Both the position numbers and the translations under genes were made by a program. DNA of 64,000 nucleotides from Stutzerimonas stutzeri (GTDB taxonomy: Bacteria; Pseudomonadota; Gammaproteobacteria; Pseudomonadales; Pseudomonadaceae). The DNA lies in NCBI RefSeq assembly GCF_000952685.1, contig NZ_JYHV01000018.1:62001-126000 (forward strand). The letters are read 5' to 3'. The first letter of the stretch is position 1. Each line of letters begins with the position of its first letter. Below the pieces are notes generated by a model. That model was given only the letters and a program-made list of their open reading frames with translations. It searched no databases and was not told the DNA's origin. Positions 41,660 through 50,001 of this stretch are shown here, piece after piece.

Positions 41660-42483
41660 AACCCGCCGCATTCGATTACATCCGTGCCGCTGACAAGCGC
41701 GAGGTGCTGCAGCTACTGGCCGAACACGGCGAGCACGCCCGCATCATCGCAGGCGGGCAGTCACTCATGGCGGTGCTGAACATGCGCCTGGCGCAACCCA
41801 AGGTGCTGATCGACATCAACCACGCCAGCGACCTGCATTATCAGAAGCTGGAAAAAAACCGCCTGGTCGTGGGTGCTGCCGTGCGCCAGGTGGAGCTGTT
41901 GGACCGCTCCAGCCTGGTCCATGAAGTGCCCCTGCTGGCTCAAGCCATGCCGTGGATCGGTCATTTCCAGACCCGCAACCGGGGCACCGTCTGTGGCTCG
42001 GTCGCCCATGCCGACCCTAGCGCCGAGATCCCGCTGTGCCTGGTCACGCTAGGCGGCACGGTGGTACTCGAATCACTCAAGGGTAAACGTCGAGAGCTGC
42101 CGGCCGAGCAGTTCTTCCAGGGCGTGCTGACCACAGAAAAACGCCCAGACGAGCTAGTCGTCGAAGTGCACTTTCCGCTGCTCGAACCCGGTGTCAGCTA
42201 TCGCTTTCGTGAGGTTGCGATGCGCCATGGCGACTTCGCGTTGGTTGCGCTGGCCGCCTGCATCAGACAGGACCAGGTGGACCTTGGCATTGGCGGCGTG
42301 GCTGATCGCTCGGTCCTACGCCGGTTGCCATTGGGCGCGGAACTCAAGGACGCACTCAACACATTCGCCTGGTCGCTTGGCGCGCAGGACGATGTACACG
42401 CCAGCGCGGCGTACCGGCGTCAGCTGGTGCGCGAGCTAGGCCAACAACTGATCGAAGGTACCGACCATGCACGCGCCAGCTGA
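41656..42483 (+). CDS. hmfB: Furoyl-CoA dehydrogenase FAD subunit
   Basis: A 275-residue CoxM-type flavoprotein that relays electrons from the Fe-S subunit to an acceptor. FAD pyrophosphate-binding motifs are visible: AGGQSLMAVLNMRLAQP near residue 34 and RNRGTVCGSVAHADPSAE near 108. The C-terminal CO_deh_flav_C domain follows at about 170-270. It overlaps hmfA by four bases and hmfC by 17. Family membership is certain; the furoyl-CoA substrate is inferred from gene order. Confidence 0.82.
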   Translation: MKPAAFDYIRAADKREVLQLLAEHGEHARIIAGGQSLMAVLNMRLAQPKVLIDINHASDLHYQKLEKNRLVVGAAVRQVELLDRSSLVHEVPLLAQAMPWIGHFQTRNRGTVCGSVAHADPSAEIPLCLVTLGGTVVLESLKGKRRELPAEQFFQGVLTTEKRPDELVVEVHFPLLEPGVSYRFREVAMRHGDFALVALAACIRQDQVDLGIGGVADRSVLRRLPLGAELKDALNTFAWSLGAQDDVHASAAYRRQLVRELGQQLIEGTDHARAS

Positions 42484-42982
42484 CCAGCGCTTCCCCGTCA
42501 AAGTGGAACTCAACGGCCGCCAGCGCGAAGCCCCGGCCGAGCCTCGCATGCAGCTGTGCGACTTTCTGCGCCACGAGCTGGGCGCCACCGGCGTGCACGT
42601 GGGCTGCGAGCACGGCGTGTGCGGGGCTTGCACGGTACTGGTAGACGGCGTGGCCTCGCGCTCATGCCTGATGCTGGCGGTACAGGCTCATGACCGCCGC
42701 GTGGACACCGTGGAATCGCTGGCCCGCGACGACATCATGAACGACCTGCAACAGGCGTTCAGCCGTCATCACGCCTTGCAATGCGGGTTCTGCACCGCCG
42801 GGATCCTCATGTCATGCGTCGAATTCCTGGAGCGTATGCCGAATCCGGATGAAACGCAGGTCCGCGACATGCTTTCCGGGCATCTGTGTCGCTGCACCGG
42901 CTACACCGGCATGGTCCAGGCGGTACTGGAAGTGTCACGACAACGACAAGAAAACACCGTGGAGAACGACAACCATGTTTGA
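42467..42982 (+). CDS. hmfC: Furoyl-CoA dehydrogenase 2Fe-2S subunit
   Basis: A 171-residue CoxS-type subunit with two [2Fe-2S] clusters. The N-terminal plant-ferredoxin-like cluster is in GCEHGVCGACTVLVDG near residues 45-60. The C-terminal four-helix cluster is in CGFCTAGILMS and CRCTGYTGMV near 107-150. It carries electrons from the molybdenum site to FAD. It overlaps hmfB upstream and hmfD downstream, consistent with translational coupling of the complex. Confidence 0.83.
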   Translation: MHAPADQRFPVKVELNGRQREAPAEPRMQLCDFLRHELGATGVHVGCEHGVCGACTVLVDGVASRSCLMLAVQAHDRRVDTVESLARDDIMNDLQQAFSRHHALQCGFCTAGILMSCVEFLERMPNPDETQVRDMLSGHLCRCTGYTGMVQAVLEVSRQRQENTVENDNHV

Positions 42983-44501
42983 CCTTGGACGCAGCTTTCT
43001 CGCCGCGGTCGAGCGCCGACCGCACGCGATCGCGATCAGCGATGGCGAGCTCAGGAAAACCTACGAGGCCTGGTTCGATGACATTCAGCGCGCGAGCTTC
43101 GGCCTCGAGCAATTGGGCCTGACGAAGGGCAACCATCTGGTCACCGTCATGCAGAACCGTTGGGAAATGGCCACGCTGCACTGGGCCTGCCAGTTCAGCG
43201 GGATCATCATGACGCCCCTGAACTGGCGCTGCACCACGGAGGACCTGACATGGTGCCTCAAGGACGCCGAGGCTCGCGTGCTGGTCTATGACGACTCTGG
43301 GCGGAGCGCCGTGGAGGGATGCGCAGTCGAGAATATCCGCTGTATCAGCCTCGGCGGGCCGGTGTGCGACAGCGTCATGAGTTTTCAGCAGCTCTGCGCT
43401 CAGCCACCGAACGAAACGATCCTGCGTGCCTCCCCTGAAGATTGGTCGCTCATGCTCTACACGTCAGGCACGACCAGCCGGCCCAAGGGCGTGCCCCGCC
43501 GCCATCGCGCCGAGCGAGCCTCCGCCGTGGCGCATGTGGCGCAGAATCTCTACGGCCATGAGGAGCGCACCCTGGGCGTCATGCCGCTGTATCACACCAT
43601 GGGTGTGCGTTCCCTTCTGTCGATGGCCTTGCTCGACGGTCATTTCGTGTGCGTGCCCAAGTTCGATGTCGAAGCGACGCTGGATGCCATCGAGCGCGAG
43701 CGCATCACCAACCTGTATCTGGTACCAACGCTGTATCACATGCTCATCGAGCATCCCGCCTTCAACCCCGAGCGTGTCGCCAGCGTGACCAAGCTCGGCT
43801 TCGCTGGCGCGCCGATGAGTGATGGCCTGATGCAGCGGGTCGATCAGGCGTTCAAGCCGGAGCTGTTCGTCAACCACTACGGCAGCTCCGAAATCTACAC
43901 CTTCACCATCGACCAGAAGGCCAGCAGCAAGCCGGGTTCATCCGGGCGCAGTGCGCTCAATCAGCGCATCCGTGTCGTCGCACTGGGCAGCACCTCGCCG
44001 GACGACCTCTGCAAGCCGAACGAGGAAGGTCAGATCATCGCCGACCTGGCCAGTGATGAGGCCTTCGAAGGCTATTGGAAGCGCCCCGATTCCGACGCCA
44101 AGGCAATCCAGGCGGGCTGGTACTTCACCAGCGACACCGGCTTTTTCGACGAGGATGGCGACCTCTTTGTGACCGGCCGAGTCGATGACCTGATCATCAC
44201 CGGCGGCGAGAACGTCAGCCCAGCCGAGATTGAAAACGCGCTGTCGCTGCACCCGGCCGTCGAGGAGGTCGCGGTGGTCGGGCTCCCCGATGAGCAGTGG
44301 GGCAAATTGATCGCAGCCTTCATCAAATTACGCCACCCGGTGACCGAAGCCGAACTGGACGCCCATTGCGTCTCCTCGGGACTCGCTCGTTTCAAGCGTC
44401 CACGCCGTTACGAATTCATTGACCAGATCCCCAAATCCCCGGTCGGCAAGATCTTGCGCCGCATGCTGGTGGCGCAATACGGCTCCGAAACCGTCAGCTG
44501 A
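42975..44501 (+). CDS. hmfD: 2-Furoate-CoA ligase (AMP-forming)
   Basis: A 508-residue ANL-superfamily acyl-CoA ligase that would activate 2-furoate with ATP and CoA. The P-loop YTSGTTSRPKG is near residue 162 and the hinge/A8 region GRVDDLIITGGENVSPAEIE near 400. The adenylation Lys is in SPVGKILRR near 491. The ATG at 42975 is chosen because it overlaps the hmfC stop by eight bases and gives a normal N-terminus; an upstream in-frame ATG at 42849 would run through most of hmfC. Ligase type is certain; substrate is from gene order. Confidence 0.82.
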   Translation: MFDLGRSFLAAVERRPHAIAISDGELRKTYEAWFDDIQRASFGLEQLGLTKGNHLVTVMQNRWEMATLHWACQFSGIIMTPLNWRCTTEDLTWCLKDAEARVLVYDDSGRSAVEGCAVENIRCISLGGPVCDSVMSFQQLCAQPPNETILRASPEDWSLMLYTSGTTSRPKGVPRRHRAERASAVAHVAQNLYGHEERTLGVMPLYHTMGVRSLLSMALLDGHFVCVPKFDVEATLDAIERERITNLYLVPTLYHMLIEHPAFNPERVASVTKLGFAGAPMSDGLMQRVDQAFKPELFVNHYGSSEIYTFTIDQKASSKPGSSGRSALNQRIRVVALGSTSPDDLCKPNEEGQIIADLASDEAFEGYWKRPDSDAKAIQAGWYFTSDTGFFDEDGDLFVTGRVDDLIITGGENVSPAEIENALSLHPAVEEVAVVGLPDEQWGKLIAAFIKLRHPVTEAELDAHCVSSGLARFKRPRRYEFIDQIPKSPVGKILRRMLVAQYGSETVS

Positions 44502-44525
44502 TCCCCTTCACAATGAGGAAACACG

Positions 44526-45329
44526 ATGAATAACCAGCAGATCGAACAATTTATGGAAACCCAATTCGACGGCTTCACCGTTGAGCTCAGCCTCGACCGC
44601 GAACGCGCCGATGTGATTCTGGGTCGCCCGCCGTTCAATGTGATCGCCATGAGCCAACGCGACAGGTTGCGCGAAGTATTCGAAGCCCTGGATGCACACA
44701 ACGGGATTCGCGTCATCGTGCTGCGCGCCCAGGGCGAACATTTCTCCAGCGGGGGCGACATCAAAGGCTTTCTCGAGGCCTCCCCGGAGCATGTCTCCAA
44801 GCTGGCCTGGAACGTCGCGGCACCGGCGCGCTGCACCAAGCCGGTCATCGTCGCTAACCGTGGCTACACCTTTGGCGTCGGTTTCGAGCTGTCGCTGGCA
44901 TGTGATTTCCGCATCGCGTCCGAGACCACCCGCTACGCCCTTCCCGAGCAGAATCTCGGCCAGATTCCAGGGTCCGGCGGCTCCGCTCGCCTGCAGAAAA
45001 TCATCGGCATCACTCGCACCAAGCACATGGTCATGCGCGCCAAGCGCATTACCGGTCAGCAGGCCTACGACTGGGGCATCGCCACTGAATGCGTACCGGA
45101 CGGCGAGCTGGAAAGCACCGTGGACGCGCTGGTCGACGAACTGCGTCGTTTCTCGCCCTTGGCCCAGCGCACCGCCAAGAAGCTGATCAATGACAACGAG
45201 GACGCGCCGCTGACAGTCGCCATAGAAATGGAAGGCCACTGCTACAGCCGGCTGCGCAGCTCGGCAGATTTCAAGGAAGGCGTCGAGGCGTTCCACGGCA
45301 AGCGTCAGGCGGTCTTTCGTGGTGAATAA
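44526..45329 (+). CDS. hmfE: Crotonase-family hydratase/hydrolase HmfE
   Basis: A 267-residue enoyl-CoA hydratase/isomerase-family enzyme. The oxyanion-hole segment is HFSSGGDIKGF. Both catalytic glutamates are kept, Glu121 (GFELSL) and Glu141 (LPEQNLG), with the same 20-residue spacing as in classical hydratases. In the described furoate pathway HmfE converts hydroxyfuroyl-CoA, by way of its lactone form, towards 2-oxoglutaroyl-CoA and 2-oxoglutarate. It lies 24 bp after hmfD with GAGGAA as ribosome binding site. Last of the five hmf core genes. Confidence 0.78.
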   Translation: MNNQQIEQFMETQFDGFTVELSLDRERADVILGRPPFNVIAMSQRDRLREVFEALDAHNGIRVIVLRAQGEHFSSGGDIKGFLEASPEHVSKLAWNVAAPARCTKPVIVANRGYTFGVGFELSLACDFRIASETTRYALPEQNLGQIPGSGGSARLQKIIGITRTKHMVMRAKRITGQQAYDWGIATECVPDGELESTVDALVDELRRFSPLAQRTAKKLINDNEDAPLTVAIEMEGHCYSRLRSSADFKEGVEAFHGKRQAVFRGE

Positions 45330-45415
45330 GCGCCGCGGCGGGTAACTCTCACACGTGTGCCGTCCACCGCGGGCGGCGCTCGGCGAACGCACAACAACAA
45401 AGCGAAGGCGTTGCC

Positions 45416-46654
45416 ATGTCCCAGAACCTTTCCCATCCGGCAGTCGATATAGCCGCCACCACCGGCGAGCCGACGCTGCGCCGAGCATTCAATTCCAAAT
45501 CCATCAGCGCCGGCGTGGTCGCTGCCCTGTTCGGCTGCACCGGCCCGGCACTGGTGGTGATCAACGCCGCTGAAGCCGGCCGTCTGAGCAATGCGCAGAC
45601 GGTCGCCTGGCTGTTCGCAATCTACGTCCTCGGCGGGCTGATCAGCCTGTTTCTGGCGCTGCGCTATCGACAGCCAATCTGCGGCGCCTACACCATTCCC
45701 GGCGCGGCGATCCTCGCCGCATCGCTGACCGTCATACCGTTCAGCGATGCGGTGGGTGCCTTCATCATGAGCGACCTGCTGGTCTTCATACTGGGCATCA
45801 CCGGGCTGATCGGAAAACTGATGCGCTGGCTGCCGATGCCGATCGTGATGGCCATGATTGCCGGCGCACTGATCCGCTTCGCCACCGGCGCGATCGATTC
45901 CATCGTCAGCGCGCCGCTGATCGCCGGCGTCGCCGCACTGAGCTTCTTCCTGGTCACACGGTTCACCCGTGCGGTGCCGCCAGTGCTGGTCGCCGGCGTG
46001 ATCGGGCTGGTGATGGCCTTCGCCCTGGGCCAGCTGCAACCGGCGGACGTGAACATCGCCTGGGTGATGCCGGCCTTCACCGCGCCGAGCTTCTCGCTCG
46101 ATGCCTTCCTGGCCATCACCGTTCCACTGACGGCGCTGGTGATCGGCGCGGAAAACGCCCAGGCCACCGGAGTGCTGATGGCCGAAGGATATCGCCCGCC
46201 GGTCAACGCGATGACGGTTATCAGCGGCATCGGCGGCGTGCTGGCCGGGCTGCTCGGTGGTCACAACGCCAATATCGCCGGTCCGATGACAGCCATCTGT
46301 TCTTCCGAGCAGGCCGGCGACGATCCGCGCCTGCGCTACGGCGCGGCGATCGTCAATGGGGTGCTGTTCGGGCTGTTCGGATTGTTCGCGGGGCTGGCGG
46401 TGCCCTTCATTCTGGCCTTCCCCAAGGCGTTGATCGTGGTGGTCGCCGGGCTGGCCATGATCGGCGTGCTGCTGGGCGCGCTGCAGCAGGCATTCCAGAA
46501 AGGCGGCGTCTGTCAGATCGGTGCATTCGTGGCGTTGGCCGTTGCGATGAGCCAGTTCTCGTTGCTGGGCATCAGCTCGCCATTCTGGGCACTGCTGTTC
46601 GGCGTCGCGGTGTCCGCGCTGCTCGGTGAAATCCGCGCTGAACGGCGCCAATAG
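45416..46654 (+). CDS. BenE-family proton symporter for aromatic/furan acids
   Basis: A 412-residue inner-membrane carrier with about 12 hydrophobic helices and the BenE family look (SISAGVVAALFGCTGPALVVINAA at 25-48, and GAENAQATGVLMAEGYRPP near 240). Known BenE proteins import benzoate with a proton. No benzoate dioxygenase genes are present; the gene follows hmfE by 86 bp on the same strand, so 2-furoate, another small aromatic monocarboxylate, is the likely substrate (inference). Confidence 0.82.
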   Translation: MSQNLSHPAVDIAATTGEPTLRRAFNSKSISAGVVAALFGCTGPALVVINAAEAGRLSNAQTVAWLFAIYVLGGLISLFLALRYRQPICGAYTIPGAAILAASLTVIPFSDAVGAFIMSDLLVFILGITGLIGKLMRWLPMPIVMAMIAGALIRFATGAIDSIVSAPLIAGVAALSFFLVTRFTRAVPPVLVAGVIGLVMAFALGQLQPADVNIAWVMPAFTAPSFSLDAFLAITVPLTALVIGAENAQATGVLMAEGYRPPVNAMTVISGIGGVLAGLLGGHNANIAGPMTAICSSEQAGDDPRLRYGAAIVNGVLFGLFGLFAGLAVPFILAFPKALIVVVAGLAMIGVLLGALQQAFQKGGVCQIGAFVALAVAMSQFSLLGISSPFWALLFGVAVSALLGEIRAERRQ

Positions 46655-46949
46655 CCCCTGCGCGAATAGCTAGAGCACTGCCTGATGGCCCGTATCAAAA
46701 ATCGTTAATGGCCAGGCCATCCGACAGGCAGCAAGATGAATCCGCCGCCGATGCCCTGCATCGGCCGAGCAGACAACCGATAAGAAAAACAACGGTGAAC
46801 CGTCATGATCCTTCGCCAGACCTCCGGGTTGCCGGCCCGTCTCGCCGCCTCCAGTGCTCCTATCCCAGGCTCGAACTGCGCGCACGCCCGCCCTCCGCGC
46901 AGCGCCACCATGTTCCGGCCTCAAGCCGCCACCGTGCAGGACTGACCCC
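46655..46949 (+). promoter_or_regulatory. Promoter region of TRAP-TAXI-ThDP operon
   Basis: 295 bp without a supported gene between the BenE-type carrier and the TRAP gene. It contains the shared operator at 46682-46715. Short open frames here lack ribosome binding sites. The TRAP start itself has only a weak ribosome binding site. Confidence 0.5.
46682..46715 (+). promoter_or_regulatory. Shared operator copy 1 (LysR-type)
   Basis: A 34-bp sequence matched at 25 positions by 51799-51832. It contains TGAT-N7-ATCA (46683-46697), followed by ATCA-N8-TAAT (46694-46709) that includes a T-N11-A core. This two-part layout, a strong recognition palindrome then an activation site, is typical of LysR-type regulators. 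It lies about 235 bp before the TRAP ATG. Confidence 0.6.
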
Positions 46950-48908
46950 ATGAGAAAATTCGTCAATCCCGCCTCTTTCGTAGCGCTCTGCTGGTCGGCG
47001 TTCCAGATCTACATGGTTTACGGCACGCCGCTGGACCTGATCGTCGCCGTGCCGATCCACATCATGTTCGGCCTGGTGCTGACCTTCATCACCCACCCCC
47101 TGCGCAAGCAGGACCTCGGTCATTTCAACGTGGTGCGCGCCTCGGACTACTTGCTGGCCACCGTGGCGGTCGCTATCGGCCTGTTCTACCTGTTCAACGC
47201 TGAACAGCTGACGATGCGCATCGCCATGGTCGATCCTCTGCGGCCGATCGACCTGGTGATCGGCATCACCACCATCGTCCTGGTGATCGAGGCCGTGCGC
47301 CGCGCGCTGGGCTTGGGTCTGACCGTGGTCATCTTGGTGTTTCTGGTCTACCAGTTCATCGGCCCGCAGCTGCGTGACATCCCGATGCTCGGCATCATCG
47401 GCCACGATGGCGAGCCGACCCGCCTGTTCCTCGAAACCTTTCTTGATGTGCAGGTACTGCAGAACGAAGGCGTGTTCGGTATCCCCAGCATCGTCTCCTA
47501 CGGCCAGGTCTTCTACTTCCTCCTATTCGGCGCCTTTCTCCAGTTGTTCGGCGGCGGTCAGCTGTTCATGGACCTGTCCGTGCTGTTGGTCGGTCGCTTC
47601 CGTGGCGGCATGGCCAAGGTCTCGATCGTCTCCTCGACGCTGTTCGGCTCGGTCAGCGGCAGCGCCACGGCCAATGCCGCGGTAATGGGCATGTTCACCA
47701 TCCCGGCGATGAAGAAATCGGGCATGAGCGCCGAGCAGGCCGCAGCCGTCGAAGCGGCCTCCTCCACCGGCGGCCAACTGATGCCACCCGTCATGGGCGC
47801 AGCGGCCTTCTTGATCGCCCAGTTCATGGGCATTCCCTACGCCGAGGTGGCGATCGCTGCGCTGATTCCGGCGCTGCTGTTCTACGTCGCGCTGTATTTC
47901 GTCGTCGACCTGCTGGCGCGGCGCAAGGGCCTGGCCGGCCTCAAGCGCTCGGAGCTGGGCACTACCTGGAACAGCGTGCTCAAGCGGTTGTACCTGCTGG
48001 TCCCGGTGTTCGTGCTGGTCTACCAGATCATGGCCGGCCGGGCTCTGAGTTCGGCGACCCTCGAGGCTATCTGGATCACCCTGGTGTTCGGCCTCTGCAC
48101 TCGCGCTTGGGAAGGCTTTCGCGCCGAGGGCGGGCATGGCGTGTTGAAGGCTGCGGGCTCGGTAGTCAGCGATTCGATACAGGCGCTGGACTCCGGTGCG
48201 CGCGGTGCCATCGCCGTGGCCATCCCCTGCGCCGGAGCCGGCATCGTGGTCGGCATCGCCTCGATGACCAACCTCGGCCTGACCTTCGGCAGCTTCGTCA
48301 CCGCGCTGTCCGGCGGCATGCTGATCCCGGCGCTGCTGCTGGTGATGTTCATGGTCATCGTGATGGGCATGGGCATGCCGACCACTGCGGCCTACATCAT
48401 GGGCGCCATCCTCGCGATTCCGGCGCTCGACAAGCTCGGCATCCCGGCGCTGTCGTCGCACTTTTTTGTGCTGTATTTCGCCGCGCTGTCGATGGTCACG
48501 CCACCGGTGGCCCTGGCCGCGTTCGTCGCAGGCGGCATCGCCAAGGCGGATGTCTGGAAGACCGGCTGGGTGGCGTTCCGCTACAGCCTGGCCGGGTTCC
48601 TGGTGGCCTTCGCCTTCGTCTTCAGCCCAGCGTTGCTGCTGCAGGGCGACTGGCAGGCCATCGTTCCCGCCGTGGTCACCGCGGTGATCGGCTGCTACGC
48701 CCTGGCCGGGTGTGTGGCCGGCTACCTGCGCGCCCACAACTCACTGCTGGAATCGGCGCTGTTGCTGGTCGCCGCTGCGTTGCTGATTGCACCGGTGCTC
48801 AAGGCGTCGCTAGGCGGGCTGGTCCTGCTCTGCGCGGTCTGGGTGTGGCAGAGCCGCAAATCCAGAGCCGCGCGGGCGGGCTGTGTGCTGGGACGATCCG
48901 GGGTCTAG
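46950..48908 (+). CDS. TRAP transporter fused permease (DctQM type)
   Basis: A 652-residue membrane protein in which the small (DctQ-like, about residues 1-150) and large (DctM-like, about 160-600) subunits are fused, as usual for TAXI-type TRAP systems. DctM motifs are visible (SGSATANAAVMGMFTIPAMKKSG near 235, and GMGMPTTAAYIMGAILAIPA near 475). The start MRKFVNPASF at 46950 is chosen over an in-frame ATG at 46854 because that adds a basic, proline-rich stretch. It uses a sodium gradient to import an organic acid delivered by the TAXI protein encoded next. Confidence 0.9.
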   Translation: MRKFVNPASFVALCWSAFQIYMVYGTPLDLIVAVPIHIMFGLVLTFITHPLRKQDLGHFNVVRASDYLLATVAVAIGLFYLFNAEQLTMRIAMVDPLRPIDLVIGITTIVLVIEAVRRALGLGLTVVILVFLVYQFIGPQLRDIPMLGIIGHDGEPTRLFLETFLDVQVLQNEGVFGIPSIVSYGQVFYFLLFGAFLQLFGGGQLFMDLSVLLVGRFRGGMAKVSIVSSTLFGSVSGSATANAAVMGMFTIPAMKKSGMSAEQAAAVEAASSTGGQLMPPVMGAAAFLIAQFMGIPYAEVAIAALIPALLFYVALYFVVDLLARRKGLAGLKRSELGTTWNSVLKRLYLLVPVFVLVYQIMAGRALSSATLEAIWITLVFGLCTRAWEGFRAEGGHGVLKAAGSVVSDSIQALDSGARGAIAVAIPCAGAGIVVGIASMTNLGLTFGSFVTALSGGMLIPALLLVMFMVIVMGMGMPTTAAYIMGAILAIPALDKLGIPALSSHFFVLYFAALSMVTPPVALAAFVAGGIAKADVWKTGWVAFRYSLAGFLVAFAFVFSPALLLQGDWQAIVPAVVTAVIGCYALAGCVAGYLRAHNSLLESALLLVAAALLIAPVLKASLGGLVLLCAVWVWQSRKSRAARAGCVLGRSGV

Positions 48909-48949
48909 CGCCACGGGATCAGCTGAATTCAACCAAGGAGAACAACAAG

Positions 48950-49942
48950 ATGAAAAAGATCCTCGCGAAATACGCGGCAGTTGCCCTGCTGGGCACCGTC
49001 GGCCTCTGCGGCGACGCGCTGGCCGCCGAACCCGTGAACGTCAAGTTCGCTGCCGGCCCCACCGGTACCACCTGGTACGCCTACGCCGGCGCCCTGCGCG
49101 GCGAAATGCTCCAGCGCCTGCCAGAAGGCTCAACGGTCGATATCCAGGGCACGCCAATGGCAATCGCCAACACCAAGCTGCTGGCGGCCAAGCGCGCCGA
49201 CATCGGTCTGATATTCCCCCCGGTGGCCGCCTGGGCCCAACAGCCCTTCGGCCCATTCGACCGCAAGATCGAAAACGTGCGCGGGTTGGTGGGCGGCATC
49301 GACCAGTACTACCAACGCATCACCGTGCAGACTGACAGCGATATCCAGTCCATCGCCGAGATCAAGGAGAAGAAACTGCCAGTGCGCATCGGTACCGGTC
49401 CGCAGGGCAGCCTGAATGAATACATCGCCAAGTTGATCCTCGAAGCCAACGGCCTGAGTTATGAAGACATCGAGTCCTACGGCGGCAGCATCGGAAAATC
49501 GAACCTGAGCATCCTGCAGGACCAATTCGGCGACAAGAAGCTGGATATGATCATCGGCATCACCACGGCCGGACACCCGAACACCGCGCAACTGTCGATC
49601 ACCCCCGGCCAGCGCTTCCTCGACCTCAGCGAGGAAGCTATCGCCTATCTGGAGAAATTCGGATTCGTGCGCGCCACCATGCCGGCCAACATGTTCGAAG
49701 GTCAGGATGCAACCGTAGAAGGCGTCGGCTTCAGCACCTCGCTGTACGCCACGCAGTCGATGTCCGACGATGACGCCTACGCCATCACCAAAGCCGTCAT
49801 GGAAGGCCAGGACGCCCTCAAACGTTCGTTCGGCTCGATGAAGGACTGGACCGCCAAAGGCTCGGCGCAGCCGGCCAATCTTGCCGCCCCGCTGCATCCA
49901 GGTGCACGCAAGTACTACCAGGAAGCGGGACTGCTAGAGTGA
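48950..49942 (+). CDS. TAXI-family TRAP solute-binding protein
   Basis: A 330-residue periplasmic protein with a clear signal peptide (cut near ALAAEP). TAXI features include the N-terminal AAGPTGTTWYAYAGAL and the TPMAIANTKLLAAKRADIGLI region. An AAGGAG ribosome binding site lies at the right distance from the ATG. It is the binding partner of the fused permease 41 bp upstream. The ligand is unknown; the operon context points to a furan carboxylic acid, possibly a dicarboxylate. Confidence 0.9.
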   Translation: MKKILAKYAAVALLGTVGLCGDALAAEPVNVKFAAGPTGTTWYAYAGALRGEMLQRLPEGSTVDIQGTPMAIANTKLLAAKRADIGLIFPPVAAWAQQPFGPFDRKIENVRGLVGGIDQYYQRITVQTDSDIQSIAEIKEKKLPVRIGTGPQGSLNEYIAKLILEANGLSYEDIESYGGSIGKSNLSILQDQFGDKKLDMIIGITTAGHPNTAQLSITPGQRFLDLSEEAIAYLEKFGFVRATMPANMFEGQDATVEGVGFSTSLYATQSMSDDDAYAITKAVMEGQDALKRSFGSMKDWTAKGSAQPANLAAPLHPGARKYYQEAGLLE

Positions 49943-50001
49943 ATCCGACCTGCACGGGCCCGGTCCGTGCAGCCTTTGTCAGCCGACTCAGCGAGGCCCC
50001 G

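Noticed and set aside
38684..42982. Carbon monoxide dehydrogenase (coxMSL)
   Set aside because: The large subunit lacks the AYxCSFR active-site loop, the subunit order differs, and a CoA ligase plus crotonase follow, which fits furoyl-CoA dehydrogenase.
45305..46651. Long minus-strand open frame opposite the BenE-type carrier
   Set aside because: Composition is dominated by His, Gln, Asp and Arg, with no domain, and it lies entirely across a well-supported membrane protein gene.
45416..46654. Benzoate catabolic locus, suggested by the BenE-type carrier
   Set aside because: No benzoate dioxygenase, dihydrodiol dehydrogenase or catechol genes are in the window.
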